NCBI GenBank assembly: GCA_017160915.1
Contig: JACAWG010000010.1
Span: 1-64,000 of the forward strand
Length of the DNA: 64,000 bases
Source of the DNA: Aggregatibacter actinomycetemcomitans
GTDB taxonomy: Bacteria > Pseudomonadota > Gammaproteobacteria > Enterobacterales > Pasteurellaceae
Direction of reading: 5' to 3'
Shown: positions 1 through 9,189 of the stretch, piece after piece
How positions within the stretch are numbered: the stretch's first letter is position 1
Layout: the number at the start of each line of letters is the position of its first letter
Made by a program: the position numbers and the translations under genes
Notes under the pieces: generated by a model
The model's database searches: none
What the model saw: the letters and a program-made list of their open reading frames with translations, nothing else
Told to the model about the DNA's origin: nothing

Positions 1-40
1 AATCCGTTGGTCGAAGGTTCGAATCCTTCACGACCCACCA
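1..40 (+). tRNA. tRNA, 3' part only (probably tRNA-Lys)
   Basis: The window opens inside a tRNA. Visible are the end of the anticodon arm, the T arm (GGTTCGAATCC within a stem) and the 3' acceptor strand CGACCCA followed by an encoded CCA. The acceptor strand pairs with a 5' GGGTCGT, which is the acceptor end of gamma-proteobacterial tRNA-Lys. The anticodon itself lies outside the window, so the amino acid is inferred. Confidence 0.75.
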
Positions 41-205
41 ATTTCAAATCTGATTTTATCCTTACAAAACACTTTAAAAATACACCGCACTTTTTGCTAT
101 TTTGTATGGTTTTTATTTTAGCCATAACAACATCCCTCTTTTCATTTCTACCACTTTTTAATTATTAAAAGCGATTTCATCCATCGTTTTTACAAATTAA
201 GTTTT

Positions 206-247
206 TTGATTTAAATCATATAGTTCCCCCCACTTTTAACCGATAAT
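206..247 (+). promoter_or_regulatory. FNR-type box and -10 element upstream of qpo
   Basis: TTGAT-TTAA-ATCAT at 206-219 matches the FNR consensus TTGAT-N4-ATCAA at nine of ten conserved positions. Twenty-two bases downstream is GATAAT (242-247), a good -10 element. This places the FNR site about 41.5 bases before the expected transcription start near 254, the class II activation geometry. It predicts anaerobic or micro-aerobic induction of the peroxidase gene. Confidence 0.75.
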
Positions 248-286
248 CCCCTTCCCTTTTTTATTTTTAAATGTTGGAGGATGATT

Positions 287-1663
287 ATGAAAAAATTTGC
301 ACTGAAAGCGGCGATTGTCGGTTATTTAGGGGTTGTAGGATACGTTCATCAGTATGATAAAGGACAAATGGAGAAATTGTTGGCTGAAGGCAATTACTCT
401 GCCGAACAACAAAAAATCGCAAAAGTCTTTTTTAATAACGGCTGTCAATATTGCCATACACCAAATGCGGAACTGCCGTTTTACGCCCATGTGCCGTTGG
501 TTGATTCCATGTTGCAAAATGACATCAAAGAAGGCAATCGCGTATTTCTGTTAAATAAGTTACTGGAAGGCTTAAAAGATCCGAGCAAATTATCGGAAGT
601 GGATTTGGCAAAACTTGAACGGGTAATTGAAAATGACGAAATGCCGATTGCCAAATTTCTTCATATTCACTGGGGAAGCCGCCCTGATGAAGACGAAAAA
701 ACCGCCTTGTTAAACTGGATTCGGGAACAACGTAAAGCCTTTTTACCGGCAAATACCGAAGGCACCGACAACCATCGTTTGATTCAACCGATTCCCGATG
801 AAATTATGACCGATGCAGCAAAAGTTGCCCTTGGGCATAAGCTCTTCATGGATGGTCGTTTATCCGGCGACGGTACGATTCAATGCCACACCTGTCACCA
901 ATTGGACAAAGGCGGTGTTGACCGTTTAGATACGTCCACCGGCATTGATGGCAAAAAAGGCGGCATTAACGCACCGACCGTCTTTAACGCCGCATTTAAC
1001 TTCGTGCAATTCTGGGATGGGCGTGCCGTGGATTTAGCCGACCAAGCGAGCGGGCCGCCATTAAATCCGGTAGAAATGGGTTCCCATTCCTGGGAAGAGA
1101 TTGTGGCGCGATTTGAACAAGATGAAGCCTTTAAACAAGAATTCTTACAAGTTTATCCGCAAATCAGCAAAGAAACCCTCACCAATGCGATCGGCGAATA
1201 TGAAAAAACCTTAATCACGCCGAACAGCGATTTCGATCGCTATCTGAAAGGCGATAAAAACGCGTTAACCGCGCAACAAATCAAAGGTTACGAGTTATTT
1301 AAACAGCACAAATGCGACACCTGCCACACCGGCGTGAACATGGGCGGGCAATCTTACGAATACATGGGGATTTACGGCGATTATTTTAAAGATCGCGGCA
1401 CACCGCTCACCGATGCCGACCAAGGTCGTTTCGCGCAAACCCAAGATCCGTATGATATGCACCGTTTCAAAGTGCCATCACTGCGCAATATTGCGTTGAC
1501 CGCGCCTTATATGCACGATGCGTCGGCAAAAGATCTGAAAGAAGCCGTTCGTATTATGTTGAAATATCAAAGCAATGCCAAACCGCAGCAACAAGACATT
1601 GATGATATTACGTCATTCTTGGAAAGCCTCAATGGTGAGTTTGAAGGCAAGAAATTACAATAA
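287..1663 (+). CDS. qpo: Triheme cytochrome c quinol peroxidase
   Basis: Membrane-anchored periplasmic peroxidase that reduces hydrogen peroxide, drawing electrons from the quinol pool. Counting from the preferred start, residues 4-20 form an uncleaved N-terminal membrane anchor. An extra N-terminal c-type heme motif follows (CQYCH, about residue 53), then the two motifs of the classical diheme CcpA/MauG-type domain (CHTCH about 200, CDTCH about 343). This three-heme plan at about 460 residues matches E. coli YhjA (CcpR) and the A. actinomycetemcomitans quinol peroxidase, not the soluble two-heme enzyme. An ATG at 281 is in frame but directly abuts GGAGG (276-280). The ATG at 287 gives normal ribosome-site spacing and is preferred. 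It is monocistronic, with an FNR-type promoter upstream and a uptake-signal hairpin behind. Confidence 0.93.
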   Translation: MKKFALKAAIVGYLGVVGYVHQYDKGQMEKLLAEGNYSAEQQKIAKVFFNNGCQYCHTPNAELPFYAHVPLVDSMLQNDIKEGNRVFLLNKLLEGLKDPSKLSEVDLAKLERVIENDEMPIAKFLHIHWGSRPDEDEKTALLNWIREQRKAFLPANTEGTDNHRLIQPIPDEIMTDAAKVALGHKLFMDGRLSGDGTIQCHTCHQLDKGGVDRLDTSTGIDGKKGGINAPTVFNAAFNFVQFWDGRAVDLADQASGPPLNPVEMGSHSWEEIVARFEQDEAFKQEFLQVYPQISKETLTNAIGEYEKTLITPNSDFDRYLKGDKNALTAQQIKGYELFKQHKCDTCHTGVNMGGQSYEYMGIYGDYFKDRGTPLTDADQGRFAQTQDPYDMHRFKVPSLRNIALTAPYMHDASAKDLKEAVRIMLKYQSNAKPQQQDIDDITSFLESLNGEFEGKKLQ

Positions 1664-1674
1664 GCCCGGCTAAC

Positions 1675-1738
1675 AAAAAGTGTGGTGGTTTTTCAAGGCG
1701 TTTTTAAAACGCTGTAAAAATCCACCGCACTTTTTTTC
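1675..1738. terminator. Uptake-signal hairpin terminator between qpo and rnd
   Basis: A long inverted repeat is built from a degenerate uptake signal (AAGTGTGGT), an inner stem GCGTTTT/AAAACGC and an exact inverted uptake signal ACCGCACTT (1724-1732), followed by a T run. It lies between convergent genes and can serve both strands. Confidence 0.8.
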
Positions 1739-1748
1739 GTTGTAATGG

Positions 1749-2906
1749 CTATTCATCAAAGGCTTTCAATGCCGCCAACAACTTCTCACCAAAAGGCTTT
1801 CGCCACCCCGTCAGCAGCTCGGGCAAATCATCTTCAGTATTTTTTAACCAATGCCATTTCATCAGGCTTTCCAAATTGCGTTTGCCGGCGATAAGTTCTT
1901 TCGGCAAATTCGGCGGGGTGATTTGGATTAAATGTTGCTGCAAGGCTTTCAATGTGGATTTATAACGCGGATCATCGGCGAGCCGTTGAATCGGCGGCGG
2001 GTAATCTTCGGGCGCGATACGTTTAACCTGATCGATAATTTGTAGCAATTTCTTACCGTGAATACGCACTTCCGCCATGCTTAACCCCAGTTCCAACAAT
2101 GTAGAAGTATGCTTCGGATTGCTTTTTGCCACTTGCCATAAATTTTCTGCGCGCACCACAAAATTTAGCGCAAGATCGCGCTTCATCGCCTCTTCCATAC
2201 GCCATTTCGCCAGCAGTTTCAGGCGCATTAATTCCAATCGATTTAATTTCCACGCGTTGGGAATGGCGAAATAAGCGTTATCGGGATCTTTGGTTGTCTG
2301 CGCCCGTTTGTTCAATAAAAATTCACATTCATTTTCCACCGCACTTTGCCACTCGGTTTGCGCCAGCTGTGCCTGCATTTGTTCATACAACGGCAACAAA
2401 TACCACACATCCGCCGCCGCATATTGCAGCTGCGCATCCAATAACGGACGTGCCAGCCAATCGGTGCGGGACGCGCCTTTGTCAATTTCAATTTGGAAAT
2501 AATGTTGCACCAAGGTAGCAAAACCGGTGGAGCCGGCAAAGCCCAGAAAGTGCGCCACCACCTGCGTATCGCACATCGGGCGCGGCAGCTGTTGGAAATA
2601 ATGTTGAAACACGTCTAAATCTTCGCTACAGGCGTGCAGGACTTTGACTACATTGGCATCTACCAGCAATTCAATAAACGGCGAAAAATCCTGAATATGC
2701 GTCGGATCAATTAAGGCAACTTGATCACCGTCATACAGTTGAATTAAACCCAGTTTCGGATACAGGGTCCGTACCCGCACAAATTCAGTGTCTAATGCGA
2801 CCGCACTTTGCTGTCGTGCCGCCTGACATACGCGTGCCAATTCGGCATCATCGGTCACCACCGAAAAGTGCGGTGGATTTTGAACTTCTTTTTTAAGTTG
2901 AGACAT
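1749..2906 (-). CDS. rnd: Ribonuclease D
   Basis: 3'-5' exoribonuclease of the DEDD superfamily that trims tRNA precursors and other structured RNAs. The exonuclease motifs are intact: DTE at residues 39-41 (Exo I), the acidic pair in SEDLD near 95-98 (Exo II) and YxxxD at 162-166 (Exo III, DEDDy type). The C-terminal half carries HRDC-type helical repeats. Its 385 residues are close to the usual length. It lies downstream of fadD on the same strand with a short hairpin between them. Two uptake signals fall inside the coding region. Confidence 0.94.
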   Translation of the reverse strand: MSQLKKEVQNPPHFSVVTDDAELARVCQAARQQSAVALDTEFVRVRTLYPKLGLIQLYDGDQVALIDPTHIQDFSPFIELLVDANVVKVLHACSEDLDVFQHYFQQLPRPMCDTQVVAHFLGFAGSTGFATLVQHYFQIEIDKGASRTDWLARPLLDAQLQYAAADVWYLLPLYEQMQAQLAQTEWQSAVENECEFLLNKRAQTTKDPDNAYFAIPNAWKLNRLELMRLKLLAKWRMEEAMKRDLALNFVVRAENLWQVAKSNPKHTSTLLELGLSMAEVRIHGKKLLQIIDQVKRIAPEDYPPPIQRLADDPRYKSTLKALQQHLIQITPPNLPKELIAGKRNLESLMKWHWLKNTEDDLPELLTGWRKPFGEKLLAALKAFDE

Positions 2907-2917
2907 AATGAAATAAC

Positions 2918-2943
2918 AAGAGAATGCCCTGCGACATTCTCTT
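2918..2943 (-). terminator. Hairpin between fadD and rnd
   Basis: AAGAGAATG (2918-2926) and CATTCTCTT (2935-2943) form a nine-base-pair stem with an eight-base loop in the gap downstream of fadD. The T run on the minus strand is poor, so it may only partly terminate transcription into rnd. Confidence 0.45.
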
Positions 2944-2972
2944 TTCCTGATTAATGTTTTTGAAATGACGAT

Positions 2973-4661
2973 TTAATCCGCCGGACGCTTAGCCAGCTCC
3001 TCGTCACGCAATACGCGACGCAAAATCTTGCCCACATTGCTTTTCGGCAATTCCTCGCGGAACTCAATATCTTTCGGGATTTTGTAACCCGTTAAATGTT
3101 CGCGACAATGTTTACGCAGTTCATCGCGGGTCAGACTTTCGTCTTTTTTCACCACGAAAATTTTAATGGTTTCGCCGGAAACCTCATGAGGCACGCCGAT
3201 GGCAACCACTTCGGAAACCTTGCTATTCAGCATCACCACATCTTCGATTTCATTCGGGTACACGTTAAAACCGGATACCAGAATCATGTCTTTTTTCCGA
3301 TCTACAATGCGCAAACTGTAACTTTCGTCCATGATCACAATATCGCCGGTCGCCATCCAGCCGTCTTTAATCACTTCGGCGGTGGCTTCCGGGCGCTGCC
3401 AATAGCCTTGCATAACCTGCTCGCCTTTCACCCATAACTCGCCCGCTTCGCCGATAGCGGCTTCGGTGTCGTCTTCTTTGATAATTTTAATATCCGTATT
3501 CGGTACCGGCACACCGATACTGCCATTATGTTTCACCACATTCACCGGACAGGCGGCAATCAACGGAGAACATTCCGTCATGCCATAGCCTTCAATGATG
3601 TTACAACCGGTCAATTCATGCCAGCGGGTGGCTACGGCTTGTTGAATCGCCATACCGCCGCCGACGGAAAGTTTCAATGCGGAGAAATTCACTTCTTTGA
3701 AATTCTCGTTGTTTAACAAGGCATTGAATAAGGTATTCACCCCGGTAATCGCCACAAAGCGGTGCTTTTTCATTTCTTTCACAAAGCCTTCAATATCGCG
3801 CGGGTTGGTAATCAACACGGCAGTCACACCTAACTCAATGAATAATAAGCAGTTTACCGTTAGCGCAAAGACATGATAAAGCGGCAACGCGAGGATCGCC
3901 AGGCGTTCTCGTCCACGATCGCCCACAAACGGATAAGCAATCCATTTGGCTTGGAACACGTTCACGATAATATTGCCGTGAGATAACATCGCCCCTTTCG
4001 CTACACCCGTAGTGCCGCCGGTATATTGCAGGAACGCCAAGTCGTCCCGTTCCATTTGCGGGCGCACATATTGGCGATATTTCCCCACGCTCAGCACTTC
4101 ACGGAAAGTTACCGCATTCGGCAGTTTATATTTCGGCACCAGCTTTTTCACATATTTCACCACGAAATTCACCAGAGTGCGTTTACCGAAAGAAAGCTGA
4201 TCGCCCATGCGGGTTAAAATCACGTGCTTCACGGCGGTGTTAAACACCACTTTTTCCAAGGTGGAGGCAAAATTCGACACCACCACAATGGCTTTGGCGC
4301 CGCTGTCCTGTAGCTGGTGTTCCAGCTCGCGCGGGGTATAAAGCGGGTTCACGTTGACCACCACCAACCCGGCGCGCAACACCCCGAACAACGCAATGGG
4401 ATATTGCAGTAAATTCGGCATCATTAATGCCACGCGATCGCCGCGTTCCAATTTCAATTCATTCTGCAAATAGGCGGCAAAAGCACGGCTACGTTCTTCC
4501 AATTTACGGAACGTCAACACCTTGCCCATATTAATATAAGCGGCGCGATCGGGATGTTCGCGCACCGCTTTTTCAAACATATCTAAAATCGAATCGTATT
4601 CCGAGGTGTCTAATTGACGCTCCGCACCTTCCGGATAATTTTTAAACCAAGGTTTTTCCAT
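2973..4661 (-). CDS. fadD: Long-chain fatty acid-CoA ligase
   Basis: ATP-dependent acyl-CoA synthetase at the inner face of the membrane that activates exogenous long-chain fatty acids via an acyl-adenylate. The ANL-superfamily motifs are complete: P-loop [11 protein letters not shown] at 213-223, [10 protein letters not shown] at 357-366, the hinge around [11 protein letters not shown] near 454-464, and the catalytic lysine in SNVGKILRR (K545). Length 562 agrees with E. coli FadD (561). AAGGA lies just upstream of the ATG at 4661. A full beta-oxidation pathway is not seen in the window, so the product may mainly feed phospholipid synthesis (inference). Confidence 0.95.
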   Translation of the reverse strand: MEKPWFKNYPEGAERQLDTSEYDSILDMFEKAVREHPDRAAYINMGKVLTFRKLEERSRAFAAYLQNELKLERGDRVALMMPNLLQYPIALFGVLRAGLVVVNVNPLYTPRELEHQLQDSGAKAIVVVSNFASTLEKVVFNTAVKHVILTRMGDQLSFGKRTLVNFVVKYVKKLVPKYKLPNAVTFREVLSVGKYRQYVRPQMERDDLAFLQYTGGTTGVAKGAMLSHGNIIVNVFQAKWIAYPFVGDRGRERLAILALPLYHVFALTVNCLLFIELGVTAVLITNPRDIEGFVKEMKKHRFVAITGVNTLFNALLNNENFKEVNFSALKLSVGGGMAIQQAVATRWHELTGCNIIEGYGMTECSPLIAACPVNVVKHNGSIGVPVPNTDIKIIKEDDTEAAIGEAGELWVKGEQVMQGYWQRPEATAEVIKDGWMATGDIVIMDESYSLRIVDRKKDMILVSGFNVYPNEIEDVVMLNSKVSEVVAIGVPHEVSGETIKIFVVKKDESLTRDELRKHCREHLTGYKIPKDIEFREELPKSNVGKILRRVLRDEELAKRPAD

Positions 4662-4703
4662 TGTCGTTCCTTAAGGAGATTTGGTTATTGTTAATCGGGT
4701 TAA

Positions 4704-5261
4704 TTAATATAAACTGTAGCGCACGCGCGGTTGGGCCCAAAAGAAGCGGGACGAAAATCCCCAGCCGTAAGGGTAAAACGGTGCGTAATCATAAATGTCG
4801 TCAGGGTCGTAATAATATTCTTGCACCAGTTTCCAAATGCGGTATTGATCGGCTTGAACCACAGGATAGCTGTAATCCGCCTGATCAATTTTGCCCTGTT
4901 CTTTTCCGCTCAGCACGCCGCCGACTGTCACATACTGATCTTTCAGATTTTCCGGATCCACAAAGCCGTTTAAATAGGCGATAAAGCGTCCGTTGCTGTA
5001 GCTATCCACGATGGGTTTTGCGGAAAAATACGCCACCGTTTGATTCAATACTTCAATTTTGGTTTTATCTTTCAATGCCTTGGCGGAAACCACTTTACCG
5101 CCCAAACGCACTTTCAGGCAGCGGCAATCGTAATCCTGCGCCTGCACATTTTTCAGATTTAACGCTTCGAACTGTTTGGCTTCCAAACCTTGCGGCGCCG
5201 ACACGCAGCCGGCTAACACAAGAGAAAGTGCGGTGAAAAATAAAAGTGTTTTTTTGTTCAT
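4704..5261 (-). CDS. slp: Slp-family outer-membrane lipoprotein
   Basis: Small lipoprotein related to the E. coli carbon-starvation protein Slp/YeaY. A signal peptide ends in the lipobox LAGC, predicting lipidation at Cys19. The mature part is Slp-like, with an OB-like segment (VTVGGVLSG near 131) and a tyrosine-rich C-terminus (YYYDPDDIYDYAPFYPYGWG). GGAGG lies upstream of the start. It stands between fadD and tsaB on the same strand. The cellular role of the family is poorly known. Confidence 0.88.
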   Translation of the reverse strand: MNKKTLLFFTALSLVLAGCVSAPQGLEAKQFEALNLKNVQAQDYDCRCLKVRLGGKVVSAKALKDKTKIEVLNQTVAYFSAKPIVDSYSNGRFIAYLNGFVDPENLKDQYVTVGGVLSGKEQGKIDQADYSYPVVQADQYRIWKLVQEYYYDPDDIYDYAPFYPYGWGFSSRFFWAQPRVRYSLY

Positions 5262-5292
5262 TTTAATTTTCCTCCCGAAAGGTCATTAAAAC

Positions 5293-6012
5293 TTATTCCC
5301 GTCCCGGTAATTTCTTCCAAGTGACTTTGTTACGCAAGTAAATCGGCTCGATTTCTAACGGGCTGATGGTCTCGCCGGCAAACCACATCGGCAGCGCCAA
5401 ATCCAGCATATACAACGCGGAAGGCAGGGTAATATCGGTGTGTTTACCCAGGTTCGCGATGAGTTGCGGGTACGCCGCCCAGCCTGTGCCGGCTAACACC
5501 GCATTATCATGTTGGTGTTGTGCCACCTGTTCAAGCACTTTCGACGGGCTGCAAACCTGCTCGGCAATCATAGGCGCCCAAGATAAAAACGTGCCGAAAT
5601 CCGACCGCACTTTTTGCGCCTGCCAATAGGCGAAATACACTTCATTCATGCGCGCGTCAATGGCGGTCAGCACATTCTCCGCCTGATATTGCACATAAGC
5701 GGCTTGTGCCATGGCGGCTAAGTTGGACACGGGGATCACCGGCAAATTGGCGCCGAACGCCAACCCTTGCGCAATGCCCGCGCCGATTCGAACACCGGTA
5801 AAACTGCCAGGGCCGCGCCCGAAAACCAAGGCATCCACCTGATGGAGTTTAATTCCTGCCTGCGCCAAAATTTCATCCACCATAGGCAAAATATGCTTGG
5901 TATGTTCACGTTGCGCAAATTGTTCCGAATGTATCTTTTCTCCACCGCGTAACAAGGCGACGGAGCAGGCTTCAGTTGCCGTATCTAAAGCAAGCAATGT
6001 GACGTTTTTCAT
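5293..6012 (-). CDS. tsaB: tRNA threonylcarbamoyladenosine biosynthesis protein TsaB
   Basis: Partner of TsaD and TsaE in the t6A modification of ANN-decoding tRNAs. It has the ASKHA fold, with the N-terminal motif LALDTATEACSVAL (7-20) and the conserved GRGPGSFTGVRIG segment near residue 66. The family lacks its own metal-binding catalytic centre and acts as a TsaD scaffold. Length 239 is normal. It begins three bases after the helicase gene ends (6015), so the two are almost certainly cotranscribed, the same yoaA-tsaB order seen in E. coli. Confidence 0.94.
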   Translation of the reverse strand: MKNVTLLALDTATEACSVALLRGGEKIHSEQFAQREHTKHILPMVDEILAQAGIKLHQVDALVFGRGPGSFTGVRIGAGIAQGLAFGANLPVIPVSNLAAMAQAAYVQYQAENVLTAIDARMNEVYFAYWQAQKVRSDFGTFLSWAPMIAEQVCSPSKVLEQVAQHQHDNAVLAGTGWAAYPQLIANLGKHTDITLPSALYMLDLALPMWFAGETISPLEIEPIYLRNKVTWKKLPGRE

Positions 6013-6014
6013 CG

Positions 6015-7964
6015 TTATTTTGATTCTTCTTTATTAATTGTTGTGAGGAATTGTACCACTTTGTGCAAATCCCGCGTACGTTTAAAATTCGGCAAACTGC
6101 GTAAAAAAGTTTCGCCATAAGAACGCATCACCAAGCGATTATCGCAAATAATGACCGCGCCGCGATCGGTGACGTCACGAATTAAGCGCCCGACCCCCTG
6201 TTTCAAGGTAATCACCGCTTCGGGAATCTGAATATCATTAAAGGGATCGCCGCCTTGTAAACGGCAATCTTCAATGCGCGCTTTCAGCAAGGGTTCATCC
6301 GGCGCGGTAAACGGCAGTTTGTCAATAATCACCAAAGACAACGCGTCACCGCGCACATCCACGCCTTCCCAGAAACTGGAGGTCGCCACCAGCACGCTGT
6401 GGGATTGCGAAATAAATTGTTCCAACAAAGTGCCTTTCGCCGTTTCGCCCTGTAACAAAATGGTCAGTTCGCTGTGTTCGCGGAAATATTCCGCCAAACT
6501 GCGCATCATGGCATAAGAGGTGCAAAGCACGAAACAACGCCCTTGGTTGGCTTCAATAATCGGCAGCAGCATTTTACCTAATTGACCGAACGTGCTGCTG
6601 TGGTTGGTTGCCGGCAGATAACGCGGCACGCAAAGCAGGGATTGTTGCGCGTAATTAAACGGACTCGGCAGAATTTTCTGCGTCGCGTTTTGAATGCCTA
6701 ACCGATGACAGAAATGCTCAAAAGTCCCGCCCACTTCCAAGGTCGCCGAAGTGAAAATCCAAGCGCATTTTTGCTTCGCCATTTGCTCGCCGAATTTATC
6801 CGCCACGGTCAGTGGCGTAATATGTAAACCGAATTGACGCCCGATACATTCAAACCAATAGCAATAGCCGGTAATTTCCGTTTCCGTGAGGCGTTTCAGC
6901 AAATTTTGTAACTGGGCGATACGCTCAAAAATGCTGTCCAGGGTTTGCGAACGCCCCAAGCCGAGCTTCACTACTTCGGCGGTGAAATTGAGTTTTTCTA
7001 ATAAAAAATCAAAGGATTTTTTGACCGCACTTTGTTGTAACATTTGCCGCCAATTGCCACGCAGATTGCCTTCGCCCAGAATTAACCGGAAATCCTGCAC
7101 GATTTTTACCAATTGATCCGCCGCCACACCGAGTTGTTTCATGTCTTTCACTTCGGTGCGGTAAGTAATTTGAATATCTTTGCACAAATCAAACAGTTGG
7201 CGTGAAGTGACCGATTGCCCGAAATATTGACTGGCAATATCAGGGAGCTGATGGGCTTCGTCAAACACAATCACTTCCGCATTAGGAATCAATTCACCAA
7301 AGCCGTTTTCTTTTACCGCCATGTCGGCAAAAAATAAATGATGATTAACCACCACCAAATCCGCATTGAGCGCTTTTTTCCGCGCCAGCGCCACATAACA
7401 ATCGGCATAATTCGGACAATCGCTGCCAAGGCAGCTTTCGGCGGTGCTGGTTAATTGCGGCAGGATCGGGCTGTCTTCGGCAATTTCGATACATTCGGAC
7501 AAATCGCCGGTTTTCGTAGCATTGCGCCATTTACGCACTTTGGATAAATCATGTAACACGCTGCGATCGCCCAGTACGCCCCGCGCAATGACCTGTTCCA
7601 GCCGTTCCAAACATAAATAATTGGCGCGTCCCTTTAGTAATGCAATTTTACCGCTGTAACCCAGGGCTTTTTGAATGGCAGGCAGGTCGCGATTAAACAG
7701 CTGATCCTGCAAGTTTTTGGAACCGGTGGAAATAATGGTTTTCTTTTTCGCCAACAGCGCCGGCGCCAAATAGGCAAAGGTTTTGCCCGTACCGGTCCCG
7801 GCTTCCACCACCAGCGCGCCGTGCCGTTCAATGGCGTCGCCCACCGCCATCGCCATGTCCTGCTGTTCCGCGCGGGGACGAAAGCCCTTGATGTGTGCGC
7901 TTAACTCGCCGTCATGGGAAAATACCTTGCTAATTTGTTCCGAATACGCCATTATTTTTTTCAT
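6015..7964 (-). CDS. yoaA: DinG-family ATP-dependent helicase YoaA
   Basis: XPD-like superfamily 2 DNA helicase with an iron-sulfur cluster; E. coli YoaA works with the HolC clamp-loader subunit in tolerance of replication damage. Walker A (EAGTGTGKT) lies at residues 54-62 and the DEAH box at 235-238. Four cysteines at about 118, 178, 183 and 189 suit a 4Fe-4S domain, and the C-terminal motif VGRLIRD is present. Length 649 fits YoaA rather than the longer DinG. No clear ribosome site marks the start; the second Met (7952) is an alternative. Confidence 0.92.
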   Translation of the reverse strand: MKKIMAYSEQISKVFSHDGELSAHIKGFRPRAEQQDMAMAVGDAIERHGALVVEAGTGTGKTFAYLAPALLAKKKTIISTGSKNLQDQLFNRDLPAIQKALGYSGKIALLKGRANYLCLERLEQVIARGVLGDRSVLHDLSKVRKWRNATKTGDLSECIEIAEDSPILPQLTSTAESCLGSDCPNYADCYVALARKKALNADLVVVNHHLFFADMAVKENGFGELIPNAEVIVFDEAHQLPDIASQYFGQSVTSRQLFDLCKDIQITYRTEVKDMKQLGVAADQLVKIVQDFRLILGEGNLRGNWRQMLQQSAVKKSFDFLLEKLNFTAEVVKLGLGRSQTLDSIFERIAQLQNLLKRLTETEITGYCYWFECIGRQFGLHITPLTVADKFGEQMAKQKCAWIFTSATLEVGGTFEHFCHRLGIQNATQKILPSPFNYAQQSLLCVPRYLPATNHSSTFGQLGKMLLPIIEANQGRCFVLCTSYAMMRSLAEYFREHSELTILLQGETAKGTLLEQFISQSHSVLVATSSFWEGVDVRGDALSLVIIDKLPFTAPDEPLLKARIEDCRLQGGDPFNDIQIPEAVITLKQGVGRLIRDVTDRGAVIICDNRLVMRSYGETFLRSLPNFKRTRDLHKVVQFLTTINKEESK

Positions 7965-8025
7965 CTGTTAAAAAAGTCGGCACAGTATAGCAGATTTCCC
8001 TTCTTTCTGAATCAACAAGGACAAG

Positions 8026-8850
8026 ATGATGATCAACATTCAACGACAACAACAAATCACGCCCGAACTGAGCTTATATACCTATAACGAGATTCCCGTT
8101 TTACATTTACAACACGCCGTCGGCACAGCAAAAATCGCTTTACAAGGGGCGCATTTATTCAGTTGGCAGCCGGCGCACAGTAAACAGGACGTGCTGTGGT
8201 TAAGCGAAATCGAACCCTTTGAAACCGGCACGGCAATTCGCGGCGGCATTCCTATTTGTTACCCGTGGTTTAACAATGCCGGCACGCCCGCGCACGGTTT
8301 CGCCCGCATCAGCCTGTGGCAATTAAGCGACTACGACATTCGCGCCGATAAAGTGCGGTTGGTTTTTTCGTTGTTTTCCGCGCACAATGTGATTTTAGCG
8401 AAAGTGGAAATGCTTTTCGGCGAACACTGCGACCTGCGCTTTACCCATTACGGCGAAGCGGGAATAGAAAAGGTGCAACTGGCGCTACACAGTTATTTCA
8501 ATATCGGCGACATCAGCCGTACCGACATTGCCAACCTGCCGACGGAATGTTTCAATTCCCTCACCCGTCAAACGGAAAGCGTTCCGTCACCGCGCCATAT
8601 CGCCGAAAATGTGGATTGCATTTACAGCGCGCCACCACAACCGACGGAAATTCATGACCACGGCAATCAACGCACGATTATTGTGGAACATCACAATGCC
8701 GGCGATGTAGTACTGTGGAACCCATGGCACAAACCAACGGGCAACATGACGGAAAACGGCTATCAAACCATGGTTTGCGTGGAAACGGCACGGATCAATC
8801 GCTATCTTGACGCGGGGGAAACGGTGGCTGTGAGATTGCGTGTGAAATAA
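8026..8850 (+). CDS. yeaD: D-hexose-6-phosphate mutarotase (YeaD-like)
   Basis: Aldose-1-epimerase-superfamily enzyme expected to interconvert the alpha and beta anomers of glucose 6-phosphate or related hexose 6-phosphates in the cytoplasm. The RGGIPICYPWF segment (72-82) and the H-G-F-A-R motif (90-94) match the YeaD/YMR099c group. AAGG lies five bases before the ATG at 8026; a second ATG follows at 8029. It is transcribed away from yoaA with no obvious operon partner. Confidence 0.9.
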   Translation: MMINIQRQQQITPELSLYTYNEIPVLHLQHAVGTAKIALQGAHLFSWQPAHSKQDVLWLSEIEPFETGTAIRGGIPICYPWFNNAGTPAHGFARISLWQLSDYDIRADKVRLVFSLFSAHNVILAKVEMLFGEHCDLRFTHYGEAGIEKVQLALHSYFNIGDISRTDIANLPTECFNSLTRQTESVPSPRHIAENVDCIYSAPPQPTEIHDHGNQRTIIVEHHNAGDVVLWNPWHKPTGNMTENGYQTMVCVETARINRYLDAGETVAVRLRVK

Positions 8851-8974
8851 TGAATGACTTTTTAGTTATTTCTGACGTGTGTTCCCGATACCTGAAAATA
8901 AGCACGCGTCAGGAGACGCGCGCTATCGCTATTACAGGGGAAGCGTTATTGACCGAATGCGCCGGTAAAGACAG

Positions 8975-9044
8975 AAAAAGTGCGGTGGATATTGAACGTG
9001 TTTTTTTGAGTTCAAAAAACACTTGGAAAAATAACCGCACTTTT
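8975..9044. terminator. Uptake-signal hairpin downstream of yeaD
   Basis: AAAAAGTGCGGT at 8975-8986 pairs with ACCGCACTTTT at 9034-9044. An inner stem GTGTTTTTTTGA/TCAAAAAACAC lengthens the hairpin. Confidence 0.7.
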
Positions 9045-9067
9045 GACGAGATATGAATAATTACGCC

Positions 9068-9097
9068 GGCGCGCGCCACCTCACGCGCGCCTTTTCT
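9068..9097 (+). terminator. GC-rich rho-independent terminator
   Basis: GGCGCGCG (9068-9075) and CGCGCGCC (9084-9091) form a perfect eight-base-pair stem with an eight-base loop, followed at once by TTTTCTT. It is a second terminator about 25 bases after the uptake-signal hairpin. Confidence 0.75.
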
Positions 9098-9142
9098 TAA
9101 AAAACATTCAAATGAGAAACACTAAAAAAACCGACCGCACTT

Positions 9143-9151
9143 TGCTATAAT
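9143..9151 (+). promoter_or_regulatory. Extended -10 promoter of cnoX
   Basis: TGCTATAAT is a perfect extended -10 element 39 bases before the cnoX ATG. It is fused to the end of an uptake signal (ACCGCACTTTGCTATAAT). Confidence 0.6.
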
Positions 9152-9189
9152 GCGCCCCGTTAATTTCACTTAAAAAATAAGAGACAACC

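Larger units (their letters stand above)
8851..9145. other. Intergenic stretch with stacked hairpins, no convincing gene
   Basis: About 340 bases separate yeaD from cnoX. They hold a small stem CGCGTC-AGGA-GACGCG (8905-8920), a long uptake-signal hairpin (8975-9044), a GC-rich terminator (9068-9091) and a single uptake signal near 9134. A 68-codon frame at 8850-9056 runs through the uptake-signal hairpin and resembles no protein I recognise, so I treat the stretch as non-coding. Confidence 0.6.

Noticed and set aside
2126-2518. A 130-codon frame antisense to rnd
   Set aside because: Shadow frame opposite an intact, well-conserved RNase D gene.
8850-9056. A 68-codon frame overlapping the yeaD stop
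   Set aside because: It runs through a uptake-signal hairpin, ends just before a terminator and resembles no protein; non-coding is simpler.
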